A program made the position numbers and the translations under genes. The notes beneath the pieces are model-generated. The model saw only the letters and a list, made by a program, of their open reading frames with translations, did no database searches and was not told where the DNA came from. DNA of 64,000 bases, taken from assembly GCF_905220365.1 (NCBI RefSeq), contig NC_061154.1:13392001-13456000 (forward strand), written 5' to 3'. Shown here piece after piece: positions 1 to 14,149 of the stretch (within the stretch, counting starts at the first letter, position 1; every line of letters starts with the position of its first letter). The stretch comes from Vanessa cardui. Taxonomy: Eukaryota; Arthropoda; Insecta; Lepidoptera; Nymphalidae.

Positions 1-544
1 CAGATTATCGATATGAATAAGTTTATACTTATTATTATTTTTAGTTTATACTTATTATATTTAATCTTATGATTAGTATTAGGTTATATCGATTATTTTA
101 TTTGTTTGATATACTAGCCATTTGATGTATTGTTATATTTGTCGTAATTTGAAATGACAATTCAAATTAATTAATTCACGATAATTCGATATGTTAATTT
201 TAAATCATTAATAATTTAATTGACCGAGCGATTCGAATAATCGATTTTAATCAAAAATTAAGCATTGCCAGCATTGGTATCTCTCGTTCCATAACAGCAT
301 TCCAACATGCTATAATTAATAATATACATTGTTTGTTTTGATTAGTAGATCGAGTTTTACATTCCCCTAAAGCAAATATGTCATATATTGTATTGTTTTT
401 TTTTGTTTAATCAGTGACACTGTAACTCGTGCATGTTTTTGCGATATGACATTTCATTACATTTAGTTTGTGTGTCCTAAATATTTAGTACCGTACTTAA
501 GTTGTGTTTTATTGTTTACAAGTAGACGCCCACGACTTCGCATT

Positions 545-700
545 TTAGAGTATTGGTTGTCGTGTGTCAGGCAAAAAAGATAGATACCTTCCTTACCTTC
601 ATAGATACCAAATATTATCAAATTCGGCTCAGCGGTTTGGTCGGGTAATAGTGACGGACAGACAGAGTTGCTTTCACTTTTATAATATAATATCATATAG
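545..700 (-). repeat. Interspersed repeat remnant
   Basis: The phrase seen as AAATTCGGCTCAGCGGTTTG followed by GTGACGGACAGACAGAG is the complement of a 'tctgtccgtcac ... accgctgagccgaat' motif common at the ends of insect transposons. The 82-aa ORF over it (463-711) is not a gene. Confidence 0.4.
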
Positions 701-1994
701 ATTGAGCACAACTCAACTTTGATAAAAAACTAAATCCTGTAGCAGACGCAAGCAGATTATAACAAAGTTCTTAATCGGCTATATAACGGTTATATACCTG
801 AGTGAACATAAAAAATGAACGAAGCGTCTCGTCTTTGCATGCTTTTGGACATAGTAGAGTTTCCTTACCTTGTGGAATTTCTATTTTACAACTATGAAGA
901 TGATGAACATATCTTGTACATACAGAGCGGCACGAGAAAAACATTTTACAGAGTTTAATTCCGCTCCGATGGTAAATATTTTAGTAAGCTTATGAGAATC
1001 AGTTTCGTGCGGTGAATAAGAAAGCAATATTCATGAAATTTATTCATTTTAGTTGTCAAGATTGGAATGGCTATACATACATACAGCACATCGGTATATA
1101 TGTCAAGTGGAAATAATATTTGTGCTCCAGAAGACAAACAGCTTATCAAGCAACATCAAAAATCTCATCATATTTAAATGAACTTGTCATTGACAAAAAT
1201 ATCTGTATCCTAAAGAGGTGTATGGCAGAGACAAACGTATATAAATACGTAACAGTGAAATAATTTTAACAATTTGTTAGAAATACTTCTTTATGTTATA
1301 TTATAATTACATATTATAATTATAAATTCATGTATTGTTAGTTCATCCGATTTCATACAAGTGTAATCGATTTAAAAAAAATGTTTTGCTTTAAAATATA
1401 ATGCAAGATGTTTTCCCGCGTAAACTAATTATTAAAAAATAAATAAAAGAGAGTTGCGCTTAAACGACCATAAGAGACGACAATTTTTGTTAATTTGATT
1501 TTTGTATTTCAGGAATATAATATTTTATTAATTTATATATATATAACCTATTAACATTCTGTGTACTGGTGTATTTATTAAGTTATTTCAAAGCTACGTT
1601 AACCAGAAGTAACGTAGGCTAAGTACATCATGTTATAGTAAGAAATAATAATGTCTTAGAATGTGTATATGTACCCTTATAATCACGAACTAAATTCCAT
1701 GCGAGGACCACAACAAAGGGCACCACTAGTAGTTAAATAAAATCATTCGCTAAATAGCTTAGTTAAGTATCTTTCACAATTTATTGCATGATTTATTTTT
1801 CATTTTAAAAAAAATATGTATAAAAATTATTTGTTTCCAATGATAACACGATTATTTGTTTTTAAGAATTGTACATTTTTTATAAATTAAAAATAATTAT
1901 TCATAAGAATACGATATATTACGAATTCGGAGATCTCTCAACATATATATAATGAAGAAGGGATATAACATGTCGAAGTCTTCATGGGATTCAG

Positions 1995-2110
1995 GTCACC
2001 CACACAGATGCGCGCGTTTGTGTTAGTGTATCTTTGCGCGCACGTGACGCCGTGTCGTCGCCGTTGCGATATTAAACCGACGAGCAGAGCTTCCCAAAGT
2101 TTTACACTCG
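1995..2110. promoter_or_regulatory. CpG-rich, promoter-like island
   Basis: GATGCGCGCGTTTGTG, TTTGCGCGCACGTGACGCCG and GTCGTCGCCGTTGCG (with an E-box-type CACGTG) in otherwise AT-rich DNA. No adjoining ORF on either strand. Confidence 0.25.
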
Positions 2111-3066
2111 GCTCTATTGTGATTACGTCTGCTAACTCATGTTTTTAACGACAACTATTAAACAGACATAAGAAAATTTAATATTTGACCATCGTTTTAA
2201 AAATATTGCACTCAGATTGTAAGCGAAAACAATAATTATGTAATTAAAATAATATCTTCAACAACTCGGTTAAGGTACTAAGAAGACTAATTAATTTAAA
2301 AAATGTAATGATATATTTATTAATGAATTCAGTGGTTGAGAATATACTAAGAAAAATAAGTAGCTACTTTCGCAATATAATTTGTTAAAGTTTGGGCACC
2401 TCTAGCTCTCACCCCAAGCGTGCGGCGTAGCTCGGCGTACACACTGAGATCGCGCCAGAAAAATTTAATTGTGAAATACGACCCCCATTCCCCCCACCCC
2501 TGCACCCAAAAATCATTTTGGTGGGCGTGCCACTAGTTTCTCGGGACCGGTATGAAAAAGATAAAAATGGAAATTCCGTTCCGTCGCATCTTGTTTTGAA
2601 TTCAGCATTATCTTAGCTCAGATTATACCAGAATGAACTTAATTTAGTACTGTTAAAAACTGCTCCTATTCTGAGAATATAATGCCAAACTATTTGCATT
2701 CTGTATAATCTTATTTATTGCAATCTATAGGTAGGGAACTTTTAAGCGAATGCTTTAATCATTGAATTTTAACCTCATATAAAATACTCATTAGCCTATA
2801 AAATACGAAAAAATAGCGTAATTCTGAGAATAATTAATAATATTATTGTATCAAATAAGTACCTTTTTATCTTTTTGATTTCATTGGTGGTAAAATTGCC
2901 GCGAGGTACTGAGACTGTTCTCAGTATTACAATTGTGATCGGTAGAACGTTGGTGTTATTGAACATTCAAAATTACAAATAACAATGTATTACACCTTAA
3001 ACACCAATTTATATTTTTATAAAAAACCGAGCACAGCATATAAATATATATACCTATAAAGAAACA

Positions 3067-3300
3067 GTATGCTGGGCGAAGGTCACCTCAACCTTTGAGA
3101 ATAAGCATATTCTACCACACTGGTCCAAACCGATTCACACGTAGCAGAATTTCGTTGAAATTAAACACATACAGGTTTCCTCACGATGTTTTCTTCATTG
3201 CCGAGCAGATGAATTATAAACACAAAATAAGCACATGAAAATTTAATGGTGATTGTTTGAGTTTGAACCCGGAATTATCGGTTAAGATTTTGCACATAAT
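3067..3300 (-). repeat. SINE family C copy
   Basis: AGCAGAATTTCGTTGAAATT, GGTTTCCTCACGATGTTTTC, GATGAATTATAAACACAAAA and GTTTGAACCCGGAATTATCG are in family C order. Moderately diverged. Confidence 0.7.
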
Positions 3301-3556
3301 ACATCGTAAGAAGTAAAAATAATCTGATTTGCAAAAAGTTGAGGATTATGCGCGATCGTATTATCAAGCGAAAAACTTATTGCTGGTTAATGACTGTCAG
3401 AGTGAGAATGAAATGTTAAAATGAATGACCGTCCTGATAGACTTGCCTACCACATGGTAGGAATATGTAATACACCTTTGTTGAAGAACTGCAATGAAAG
3501 CCAGAGGCTGCTACATCCGTAGTCGCTAAAAAAAAATTATGTTTTGTTTTTGTTTG

Positions 3557-3862
3557 TTTTATGGTATAGGTTGGCGGACGAGCACATGGGCCACCTGATG
3601 GTAAGTGGTCACCATCACTCATAGACAATGAAGCTGTAAGAAATATTAACTATTCCTTACAACGTCAATGCGCCACCAACCTTGGGAACTAAGATGTTAT
3701 GTCCCTTGTGCCTGTAGTCACACTGGCTCACTCACCCTTCAAACACACAATACTAACGAACGGAACACAACAATACTGAGTACTATTATTTGGCGGTAGA
3801 ATAACTGATGAGTGGGTGGTACCTACCCAGACGGGCTTGCACAAAGCCTTACCACCAAGAAA
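3557..3862 (-). repeat. SINE family A, near full length
   Basis: Family A is about 290 bp. Read on the sense (-) strand it begins GGTGGTAAGGCTTTGTGCAA and ends CCAACCTATACCATAAAA with an A-rich tail. Landmarks seen here on the + strand are GGTAAGTGGTCACCATCA, CCACCAACCTTGGGAACTAA and TGATGAGTGGGTGGTACCTA. No Pol III box is obvious, so it may instead be a LINE 3' end. ORFs over it are incidental. Confidence 0.85.
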
Positions 3863-5509
3863 CATATATACATAAACACAAATTAGGAGTTCGGAGTCGT
3901 CAGTTAAGATCAGCGTGTGTCACCTTGCTTTTCTTTTTTACTAAGTCTGTGTAAGTATTTCCAATAATTTATAGGTAAAAAATAATTAATCGAACTAATT
4001 AAGAGGTAGAGCTGGTAGTGGTATATTATCGATCGAAAGTTTGTAAGTTAAGCTATCTCTTAAACATATATTTTTTGTTTAAAATACAGCGCTTATATAC
4101 TTTATTACATACTTAAATTTATAAGTACATACCAATTGATTTTTTATCTGTTTAACCGTTGGAAGGAAACCTAGTAAGTCTCTTTGGCGATTTCTAACAT
4201 TAAAGAAATGCACTTTATAAAGCTATCAAAAACAGATTTCGGGAACGATAATCGTTTAAAAATAAATATAAAATTTGTTCAGTAAAAAAATTATAATTGT
4301 TAAAACATGTGACTTACATTAAATGTTAGCCTTGCTTATATGTAGATAATAAAAAATAAAAAGAATTTTATTTTATTTTCTTGACAAACAAAGTCTAGTA
4401 ATTCTAGATGTAATTTTAGTACCGTTTTGAAGCGTCCTACACAACACCTTCGACCTTTTCTTTGACTACATTAGCATAAACTTCACGTTTAAAGCTGGTT
4501 AATATATTAAACAATTTCTGCAAAGATATCGTCTTAATTGCTTATATAAATATTGTTTTCAATAATTGTAAGTCTTAGCGACTTAGCGGATGTTACTTAT
4601 ATTGTTCTATTTTTGAAAGACAATAATTCTTTTTTTACGAAAAAGGTTTTTTATCTTATCATTGTAAGGAAAAATTAATGACGTCTCAAGTTGTTCAAAC
4701 GATATTAGTACTCATCATATTTAATTAGGAATATTTTCTTACAAATAATTAATTATACGATTACTGTAAATATATTCAAGCATTTGCTTAACTTAACGAA
4801 TAAGAGATTTATTGTTTGACAAATATTTTTAAGATACCATCGATCCATATTATTTAGATCAAATTATTTAATTATTTTCAAAAAATCCAAGTATGTGATA
4901 TATTTGAAATGATACTTTTTAAATTGGTATTTATTGATGCACGAAATAAAAACACCGACTATCAAATATTATACGCTAAAAGTAATCAATCGAATTAGTA
5001 GTATTTGCGTAAGCTCGGCTAAAACAAACTGAAATTTTCACTAGAATAAATACAATTTTACGTAACTCTATGTACCGTTAAATACGCCAAATACATCACT
5101 ACATTAACTTTTAGGTATAAAACAAATAATAGGAATTGAAATGGAAATGAAAATGAAATATCCACAATTAGTATTGTAAAATAATTTTGTATTGCTCATT
5201 CTAAGAAATATATATTCTGTATCTGTCTTTTGTTTGATTAATTAAATTTATTAATAAACATAAACCGAAGGTTCTCATAAGGATCCAGAAGTAGCGATAC
5301 CATGCAATTAAGTCAGGCATAGAATTACTATAATTCAGCGTGAAAGTTTTTTTGTGTTGTACCATGAAATAAATCTATAAATTAATCAAAGTAAAATTTA
5401 ATGAAGATCAGTGGTTTAGTGTTGATCATATAACAGTCAGATAGAGTACTTTCATATTTATAATTTTCGTTGAATATTTAATAGTGAATATAAATAAATG
5501 TTGGACAAC

Positions 5510-5592
5510 AATACATACATTACTCTGATCTCAATGTAAGCAGCTAAAGCACTAGTATTACGGAAAATCAGAAGTAACGACGGTACCAATTT
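5510..5592 (-). repeat. SINE family B body remnant
   Basis: ACATACATTACTCTGATCTC, then AATGTAAGCAGCTAAAGCAC and AATCAGAAGTAACGACGGTA match the body of family B; the tRNA-like head is gone. Confidence 0.65.
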
Positions 5593-7535
5593 CTTGCATT
5601 AATTATTTTAAAATAATCGAAACCCGATGAGATAACCTGTGTACATAGAGAAATCAAAACGTTAGTAAAAATTAAAAACGAATAAAAAGGCTATAAATTT
5701 TATATATGTACTTATAATACTGTCGTATGAATATCAATTTAAAAGTTACAATCTTTGTTTTAAAATTTTCTTAAAAGTAAGATTCATATATTATATTTTA
5801 AATATAACACAAAAATATTTAATAGTAATTAAATAAGTAGGTTTTATCATTTTCTATTTAAGTACACAATGTTGCCATAAGACTTTTTGATTAGAAAACG
5901 CGATATGGGCAACGATTTCATAAAAAAATTTCATGCCCTTCGTATTTTACTGTATACAAATTGGTTTAGATACCATCTGAAATAAATCATATTACTGAAA
6001 AGCGAGCGGTCGACGAACGATCCTATCGTTGACAATCAATAACTTTTTTGTAATATTTTATTTATTCATTCGATATTTGAATACCTAATTGTAACTTATT
6101 ATATTTGAGACAAAAAAAAAATATTAATGACACTTGATAAAAATTTTCATCAGACTAAAATTCCTTTGCTAAATTCGGCAACACATATCCTCTTTCTTTC
6201 TTAAAAAAAAAGAAAATATATCCCGCTGATTTTCTTTCGTCGGTTCTTCTCAGGTCCAAGGTGCTCAATTCCGAATATATGGAAGACTTTTGACTATCCA
6301 TAAGCAAGTGTAATTACTTCTATATTGAATAGAGATTTTTAACTTTGACTTCCAAATGCCTGACGCCGCCATGAAGGTGCTTCAAGTATTGCTATACTAA
6401 TATCATTAATGTGAAAATAACTTGGTCTGTTTATCTGTAGCCTTTTTAACGCCTACCTAATAACTAACAACCCATCCTTAGAAAAGGAGAGAGGTTGCGG
6501 TAGGCATAACCTACGTCTATAAATAGGATTTTTTTACTTTGGCCTTTCTTTAATGAAGCTGAACTGGATATATAATGATTGATTATGTAATAAATAAGAT
6601 AATACTAGTATTTAAAACACATATGAATACTACCCTTTCTCATTATGATACACTAATGATAATATTGCTTTGGTGAAACGGTTCTTCGAATGACTTTTGT
6701 TTATAGACCTAACAATTTATAGAGCTGCCAGCAGTCTTAAATGACTCGTAGTTAAGAAACAAACGTAAATAATAATTCAACAACTAATATAATTTATTTG
6801 TATTGCCTGATAACCTTTAAATTAGTATAAATTATGTAACTGTTCCAAATAAAACTAACCTATAAATCAAAGGTCTCAGCTCTCTATTACGAATAAATTC
6901 ATTTTCAATAAAGAAGAGTTATTATACTTAATTGTAAAAAGAAGGAACAAAATTGAAAACTACAGACAAGACAATGTACTCAGATATAAGAGTTTTATAA
7001 CACGACCTTTCGTATTTTTTAGGTGACTCAAAATATACATTAAGTATTATATAAGTTTTTTGAATGAAAGCGATTGTAATAAATTTTAATAGTGTTAAAG
7101 TTTAAGTCTTTCCTTTTTGAAGTAAAGGTTGTTTTATTGTGAATTTATTGTAAAAATTCCGTAAAACGAAGGAAATAGTTTTAGATACATCAATCAAACC
7201 CATTTAATGTCAACAAAAACAATTAATTATGCTATCACTACCCCCGATATTCAAATAAAACACGTGCGTTTGGTATGCAGCGAGGGATCCGAAGAAAGTA
7301 GGGTGCATTACAATATACGGCCCCTATACTGAAGCATATTGTGCACGTAATAATAATTCAATTTTGCGGGGACAAGTGTAATTAATTAATACCGTATCGA
7401 TTCAAACAAAACACTATATATCAAATGGCTTAATCTTTTATTGTATTTCAAGTTGTTTTTAAAGGTATTTGACTTTTGTATAAGATTCAAATGAGGGTAT
7501 TGTAACATTTAAAAAATGGAAAGATTTCCATAGTA

Positions 7536-7690
7536 GTGGTAGGTCTTTGTGCAGTTAACAATTCGGCACTATAGAATTCCTGTGCTGAATTGCTACTATA
7601 CCGTTCAGTGTCGAAGTGAGAAGTAGTGTGGTGTAATTACAGGCACAAGGACGTAACATTTGAGATCATATGGTTGACGAGGGATTGACG
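7536..7690 (+). repeat. Degraded SINE family A remnant
   Basis: GTGGTAGGTCTTTGTGCAG and ATTACAGGCACAAGGACGTAACAT (in two pieces) match the sense strand of family A; the rest is heavily mutated. Confidence 0.5.
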
Positions 7691-8777
7691 GTTTTAGGAA
7701 TTATTATGAATGGAAAGAACGTCAAACATAGTACCGGCCTATGAATCAAAGCCGTATGTGCTACATTAAAACTTTTTACTCCATTTTCCGGTTATACGAA
7801 TTTTAGAAATAATTCTATAATTAAAGAAAATTATAGATTAATTAATCTTTCGTTCGTAATGTATCGGACTCGTCACTCAAATCAAATGGATCCAAGTAGG
7901 TCTAACCGTTGAATGGTTTCACTGTCTACCTTATAATTCGATGGTGTGGTACCAGCACTGTATTTACACCTTGTCCTATGTATTAATATCAAATTTTATG
8001 TGTCGAAATAAACATAAGTACTTACGACAAGAAAATTTAGAACAAGCGATCCAATTTATGACCACTATAAAGTGGAACTAATATACAGCTTTTTAATATT
8101 GACTTGTTAGTTGGATTATGTGATTTACCAAATAAAACTTCTTATGATAAACAGTAGCCAACAGTTTTAATAAAAATAAACGACAATTACCTGTGCCTAA
8201 TAGGAATAAAATTGTTGGCGATTTAACTTTGAAGTTTATTTCAATTTTTTTTTTATCAATAGATAATAGCTTTAACGTGAAATTTGTAGGTAAATTTCAC
8301 AGAAGGTATTTGGGTAAATATTATCATACAAAATAATTCTACGTATAACGTAACCAAAGCATTAGCACGCGTGGCCGAGTGTGCTAGTTATACATAAACA
8401 TAGTATGTAAGTTCTATTGTCGTATCATTTTGTAACGATTTTCTCATACAGCTATATATAACCTAGTAAAATTATAGTATCGAAACGTAGATAATTTTTT
8501 CAACTTACATGTCGAAAAAAATATGGACTTCTTGTTTCTTTGAAGTAAGTTAAAAAGAGGTTGAATATCGAACCATCTTTTCTACCACTGCATTTAACCA
8601 AGGGACAGTCAGTACAGTTTGTATAAAGAATCTACCGGCAATAGGGCTTATTGCAAAGCAACTACTTAACCTAAGGCAATAACGATACTTGTAGTCAATC
8701 AAATTATTTATATAAATACATTAAAGCTATAGCATTACTTCACACATTTCGGGTATCAACTATTAATATAGAGATGC

Positions 8778-9170
8778 TTTTTTTATGGTATAGGTTGGCG
8801 GACGAGCATATGGGCCACCTGATGGTAAGTGGTCACCAACACCCATGGACAATGACGCTGTAAGAAATATTAACTATTACTCGTCTGCGTCATTGTCTAT
8901 GGGTGATGGTGACCACTTACCATCGGGTAGCCCATATGCTCGTCCGCCCACCTATACCATAAAAAAAAAAAAAAAAAAACTTACATCGGCAATGTGACAC
9001 CAACCTTGGGAACTAAGATGTTATGTCCCCTGTGCCTGTAGTTATACTGGCTCACTCACCCTTCAAACCAGAACACACCAATACTGACTACTGTTATTTG
9101 GCGGTAGAATAACTGATGAGTGGGTGGTACCTACCCAGATTTGCTTGCACAAAGCCTTACTACCAAGAAA
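8778..9170 (-). repeat. SINE family A copy carrying a nested inverted partial copy
   Basis: A family A copy on the - strand (8778 to about 8880, then about 8980-9170) is interrupted by the 3' part of another copy in the opposite orientation, which ends in a 19-A tail (8961-8979). The result is two roughly 75-bp near-perfect inverted arms, 8785-8859 and 8886-8960. Confidence 0.85.
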
Positions 9171-9799
9171 TAATGGGATATTAATCATGGTATGTTTTAT
9201 CGATTATGAAAAAGCGTTTGATTGAAATCGAATATCAGAGCAAATTTCTGTTAAGCATCCGTATTCGGCTATTACTATTTGATTGTCTGCCTGCAAAGAG
9301 TATTAAAAAAAACTTAACTTTCAGGAGAATCTCACGTGGCAATATTTATTTCTTTATAATCTCTTATTGGATTCTCCGTATCAATTTGATTTAGTAATGC
9401 CTAGAGACTTTTTTCTGTTAAATTTATGTTTATTTTTGTTTTTACTATAAACCCGGGTTTGTAATTGGCTAAATACATCGTAAGTCACTCGGAATACCTA
9501 AAGGAAATTTATTAATACCTACTTCTATATCGTCGGCTATATTTTGAAAGATAAGCGCATGCAATGTATACCTACTTGGTAATCAAATGTAAAAATAAAA
9601 GTGATATTTATAGAGGTCAATGACATTGCTAGAAAAAAATAAAATAGGTTTTTTTTTGCTGTCATTCAATTTTCGCGCCTGCCAGATTCCTTTGACAGCG
9701 ATTAAGGTGAATAAAATCATTGCATCTCACAAAACGTGTCCTCTTACACTAGTGTCAAATATCGTTTTGTATTGTGTATTTTCACGGTGCCCAGAAATT

Positions 9800-9945
9800 G
9801 GGTGAGGTTCATCCGTCACGGAGGAGGGAGGTGCGGGGGGAGGGTGTGCGGGGGGTAGCTGTAGCTAACAAGGCGGAACGCATCATACGCGATTTCACGG
9901 TTTGACACGCGATTTGCGTCGCGCACGCGCTTCACTGCAGTTGCG
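9800..9945 (+). promoter_or_regulatory. GC-rich, promoter-like island
   Basis: GGAGGTGCGGGGGGAGGGTG and GATTTGCGTCGCGCACGCGC stand out from AT-rich surroundings. The stretch ends CAGTTGCG before GTAAAG, a moderate donor. It could be a distal first exon of a downstream + strand gene, or simply an unmethylated regulatory island. No TATA box is placed convincingly. Confidence 0.3.
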
Positions 9946-10347
9946 GTAAAGGACAGTTGAAAAGAAAAAGTTTCCTACGATTATATTCCATAATTCTTAC
10001 TAATTCTCCGTCACAATAAATATACCACACTCACTTATATGAGTAGTTACGAGATAAGGTATAGTTGCCATTAAGTTGTTATAAGTATGACTCAATAATA
10101 TATAGATTAATATATCATAAAAATCAAGCGCTTTATTATTTTTTAATCACATGTTGAATAAAACTCTACACAGTAAAATAAATAAATATTATAGCAATGT
10201 ATACATTTAATATCTTTTAAGTTAACTCACATAAAGATAAGTTATATTATAAATGTAGCTAAAAAAAGAAACTCGATATACAAAATAATAGTTTTAGTTA
10301 AATGACATCAATTGTCATGACATGACAAATTGATTATACCGTAGGGT

Positions 10348-10600
10348 ATTTTTTATGGTATTGGTTGGCAGAAGAGCATATGGACCACGTGATGGTAAGT
10401 GGTCACCATCACCCATTGACAGTGAAGCTGTAAGAAACATTAACTATTCTTTACATCATCAATGTGCCACCAACCTTGGGAACTAAGATGTTATGTCCTG
10501 TAGTTACACTGGCTCACTCACCCTTCAAACCGGAACACAATAATACTGAGTACTGTTATTTGGCGGTAGAATAACTGATGAGTGGGTGGTAGCTACCCAA
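10348..10600 (-). repeat. SINE family A, slightly truncated
   Basis: From TTTTATGGTATTGGTTGG to GTGGGTGGTAGCTACCCA. It lacks the last roughly 35 bp of the family (the GGGCTTGCACAAAGCC part) and is replaced there by A-rich DNA. Confidence 0.83.
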
Positions 10601-12109
10601 AAAAAAATATTTTTTTATTTTAAAAACAGAATTTTTGCTTCTAACTTCTTATACAATTGATTATGATAACAGTTAACAACAATAACAAAACTTAACATTT
10701 TAATAAATACAAATTATTATATACATTAAAAAGAGAATATTCTATTTTATTCATCAACATATTTTCAAAACTTTAATAACTACGTTCGTGTTTAATACGT
10801 GTGCGCACTGAATGTCATTGAAATCATTAATGGGCATCTATAAATTAGTACTGGCTTTTCTATGCGACAGTATCTCCACAAGTAGGTATTGTTTCGAAGT
10901 GTGACTGACTTAGGGCAATACAAATGAACAAATTTACATCTAGGTATATGATTACACGATAATTAATTTATAATGTCAATATCATGACACATTCAAATTA
11001 TATCTTATTATTTATTGTTCGACGTTAAAGAATTCGAAAATAGATTCTGCATCCTTCTCAAAGTGATAGTTGAAAATATGAGACAATCATTCACGTTTTT
11101 GAGTTTTAACGATGAATCTATACAGGAGACAGGTAAATATTATTAAATAACACTTATATTATTAAAAAAATATTACTTATTTTATTCATTATTACTTATT
11201 TAACGCGTAATTAACACGGCCTATCTGATCTCTTCACTTTTATTGCAATTTCTAATTATCCAGGCTTCTTACAAAAATGAAATTCTTAAAATGTTAACCC
11301 TTCGAGTCTGCTCAAAAAAACCTTCTTAGTAAGCGTCAACACTGTAGGTACGTTACGAAAGCATTACCTATGCTAAATATCAGATCAGTTGGACCTATAC
11401 TTTCGGTAATTTCATAATGAGTCAATGTTATTATTACTCTTAAAAAATCGGTTATTGTCTTATTTTGAAGAACTCCAGCTGTAGATGTGCAGAAAATTAA
11501 AGGGGATTCTTGATTGTAATTATTGAAATAGTTACAATTTAATAAAAAAAAATTATAGAGAGCTGATAAAAGTCACTGGCTGGTTATAGAGAACTAATGT
11601 ATTTGACATTAAAAAAGAGGTTTTATCAGTTTACAATTAATCTAAATCAAAACAAAAAAACCTGTCATAGGATTTATAATACCTAAACATTCGAATAAGC
11701 GCGAAGTTTCGCGGGCTACTCACTATTTTTCAAATAAACAATAATAAGTATACTACAGAAAAATGTATCAGTATCATTTTTTTTTTTACATTTAAATTAT
11801 AGTCAGTAGCAGTACAACACGTGCGTTGCCCCCTAGACGCATAAATTCCACAACGCATTGTGTCCTGACGTACGTCCCCCGCCGGCAACATATTGGCGCG
11901 AAATATTGGGAGCATCCCTATCAAAGCACGAGTATGAAATTGTCGAATAATCGTGATGTTTTTGGCATTTTAACATTTTTCCATCAGACGATAAACGGTT
12001 TAATAGTCCTTGTATTATAAAGGATATTATTATTTTTAATGTTTTTATAGACAAGTAGAGCGTGCTTGTGTTTTGTTCTTTTTATAATACATTTTGTAAG
12101 AGTCAATCA

Positions 12110-12280
12110 TTTTCTCGGCAAACGTAGTGTAGGACGTCCTCAGGCACGGTGGAGTGACGACTTACGCAAGGCGGCAGGTATGAGCTGAATGCGAGTAGCC
12201 GGAGAAAGACCACAGTGGCGTGCACTTGAAGAGGCCTGTGTCCAGCAGTGGACAAAAATGGGCTGATCATGATGATGATG
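12110..12280 (+). mobile_element. LINE 3' end fragment (RTE-like), decayed
   Basis: The translation VGRPQARWSDDLRKAAGM, a stop, then MRVAGERPQWRALEEA and CVQQWTKMG followed by a stop matches the known C-terminus of RTE-type reverse-transcriptase proteins. It ends in a (GAT)n tail (GATGATGATG), as those LINEs do. Only the last roughly 55 codons remain and one stop interrupts them. Confidence 0.7.
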
Positions 12281-14149
12281 ATTAATAATTTTCTGCCCAA
12301 TATGGACTTAGATATTTCTGCCTATATTGACTCTTCCATATTGACAAAAATAAAATGATTATTATAAATAGCTTCTTTACCGATCCGTCTATTTTAAATG
12401 AAAAGAAGCTAAGTTAAGAAGCTAGCTTGATTAGCAAGTTGATATATGAATGTTTCGTTATATGACTATTTTGAAAGATTAAATAGAGCAAATAAAAGTA
12501 CCTACTTATAAAAAGTGCTTGCATTAACAAAAAAACAAGAGATTCGATACTGTAAATGCACGTTCAATTTATATTATTGGATTTACTACTATGTCAGTGG
12601 CGTGTTTTTTATTTTTTTATTTTCTGAGTTTATTTATCAATTAATACAAATTTATTTATACCATTTAACTTAAAAAATAAATAAATAAAATGGTTTATTG
12701 AAAATAAATGTCTCGAAACTGATTTCAGTCGGCAATCAAATACTTTTTATTTATTTTATTATTTATTACATTCAACTTGGTTAATATGACAAAATCATAT
12801 CAATTATTACATATAGTTCCTATAAATATTAATAAAAATAATTATAAAATTGAAACAGAATATTTTGCAGTCTACTTAGATGCACGCCAGGAAACCTCAA
12901 CATGAATTAATCACATATTTTTATTCAATACACGTCATAATTTTACTGACTTAGTTTTGATAAAGAAATATATAAAATCATATAATTTATCGTCAATCGT
13001 TTCGTTTGTAATATTGCGATACCTGCATTCATCCGGATAACATTACATTTAATGTTCATTTCCTTTTCGATTGTGTTTTTCAAATCTTTACATACAGAAA
13101 TAAACAAGGATAAGACGTAATGGATCTACTGTAATCATTGTATTTGTGACAAAAATGACAAGCTCAATTTTCATACTATTTCAAGAACGCGTGGTCTATG
13201 AACTAACAATTAAATTTAAACATTATTTTATTTTATTTTATTTTAATTATAAATCCCGATGTTTTTCTATGTATTTATATCCGGTTCATAGTCTCTTTGT
13301 TTAAATAAGAAATTCTGTTTAGTTTATACAACTATGAGACATACGACTACGAGAGATCCCGAGGTACTGCTTTCAAATCCCGAGTCTAGCCAGTTAATGC
13401 TTTTAGAGTTGTTAGCCTCAGTGTGTTAGAGCTATAGAAAGCCGTTTATAGTGAAACTTCAGACTATTGAAACAGGAGGAACTTCAATGCCTCCAAGTAC
13501 ACCTCTTAAGTTTTGGGCTAATTTGGTTTGTTTCGACAAGAAGCATGTATCTCATTATATTTTGAACTATATTTATATTATAATGAATAATTTTAAAAAC
13601 CCCCGTTCTTTAATGTCTGTAATATTATACTTTTTTCTTAAGTACTTTAAATGTTTCATTTTCCCAATAGTGACAGCATTTGCGTCTTCAAATCTAGAGT
13701 TAACACCTTCAACGCAAGAATGCGCATTACGAAGTATATGTACGGTCGACCATGTCGATACTTAGCATCAGGCAAAATAAAATAAGGGTAAAAATTAAAA
13801 AAATAAAAATATCTTGAAGTTATTATAACAATTATAATTATTGCAAGCATTTTATGCGCAGACACGGTCTTGATATGATGTTTTTATTTATATAATACTA
13901 TAAAGAACTTGAGGAACAAGTTTTCTAACTATTCTCTAAAGGTAACATAGTAGATATTAAGTTTCGATCATAGCAGAGCCAGTCACACACGACGATGCTG
14001 CAATATTTTATCATCAGATAAAATATCGCACGCTATACAAGTCACAATCCTTAAAACATTTTTTCTCATAAGTTTTACGACATGCGTTCTAGAAATGTAG
14101 ATTGAAAATGTATACAGATTTTCTTTCTTGGAAGTGGGACTACCAAGAA

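Noticed and set aside
463..711. 82-aa ORF on the - strand
   Set aside because: It overlaps a transposon-type repeat phrase (complement of 'accgctgagccgaat'), has no domain and no splice context.
11730..12054. Three overlapping ORFs on both strands near 11.8-12.0 kb
   Set aside because: Mutually overlapping, no domain, no splice structure; adjacent to a decayed LINE tail.
13451..13765. 104-aa ORF on the + strand
   Set aside because: Composition follows the AT-rich background; no recognisable motif, no splice partner, and an overlapping ORF on the other strand is equally long.
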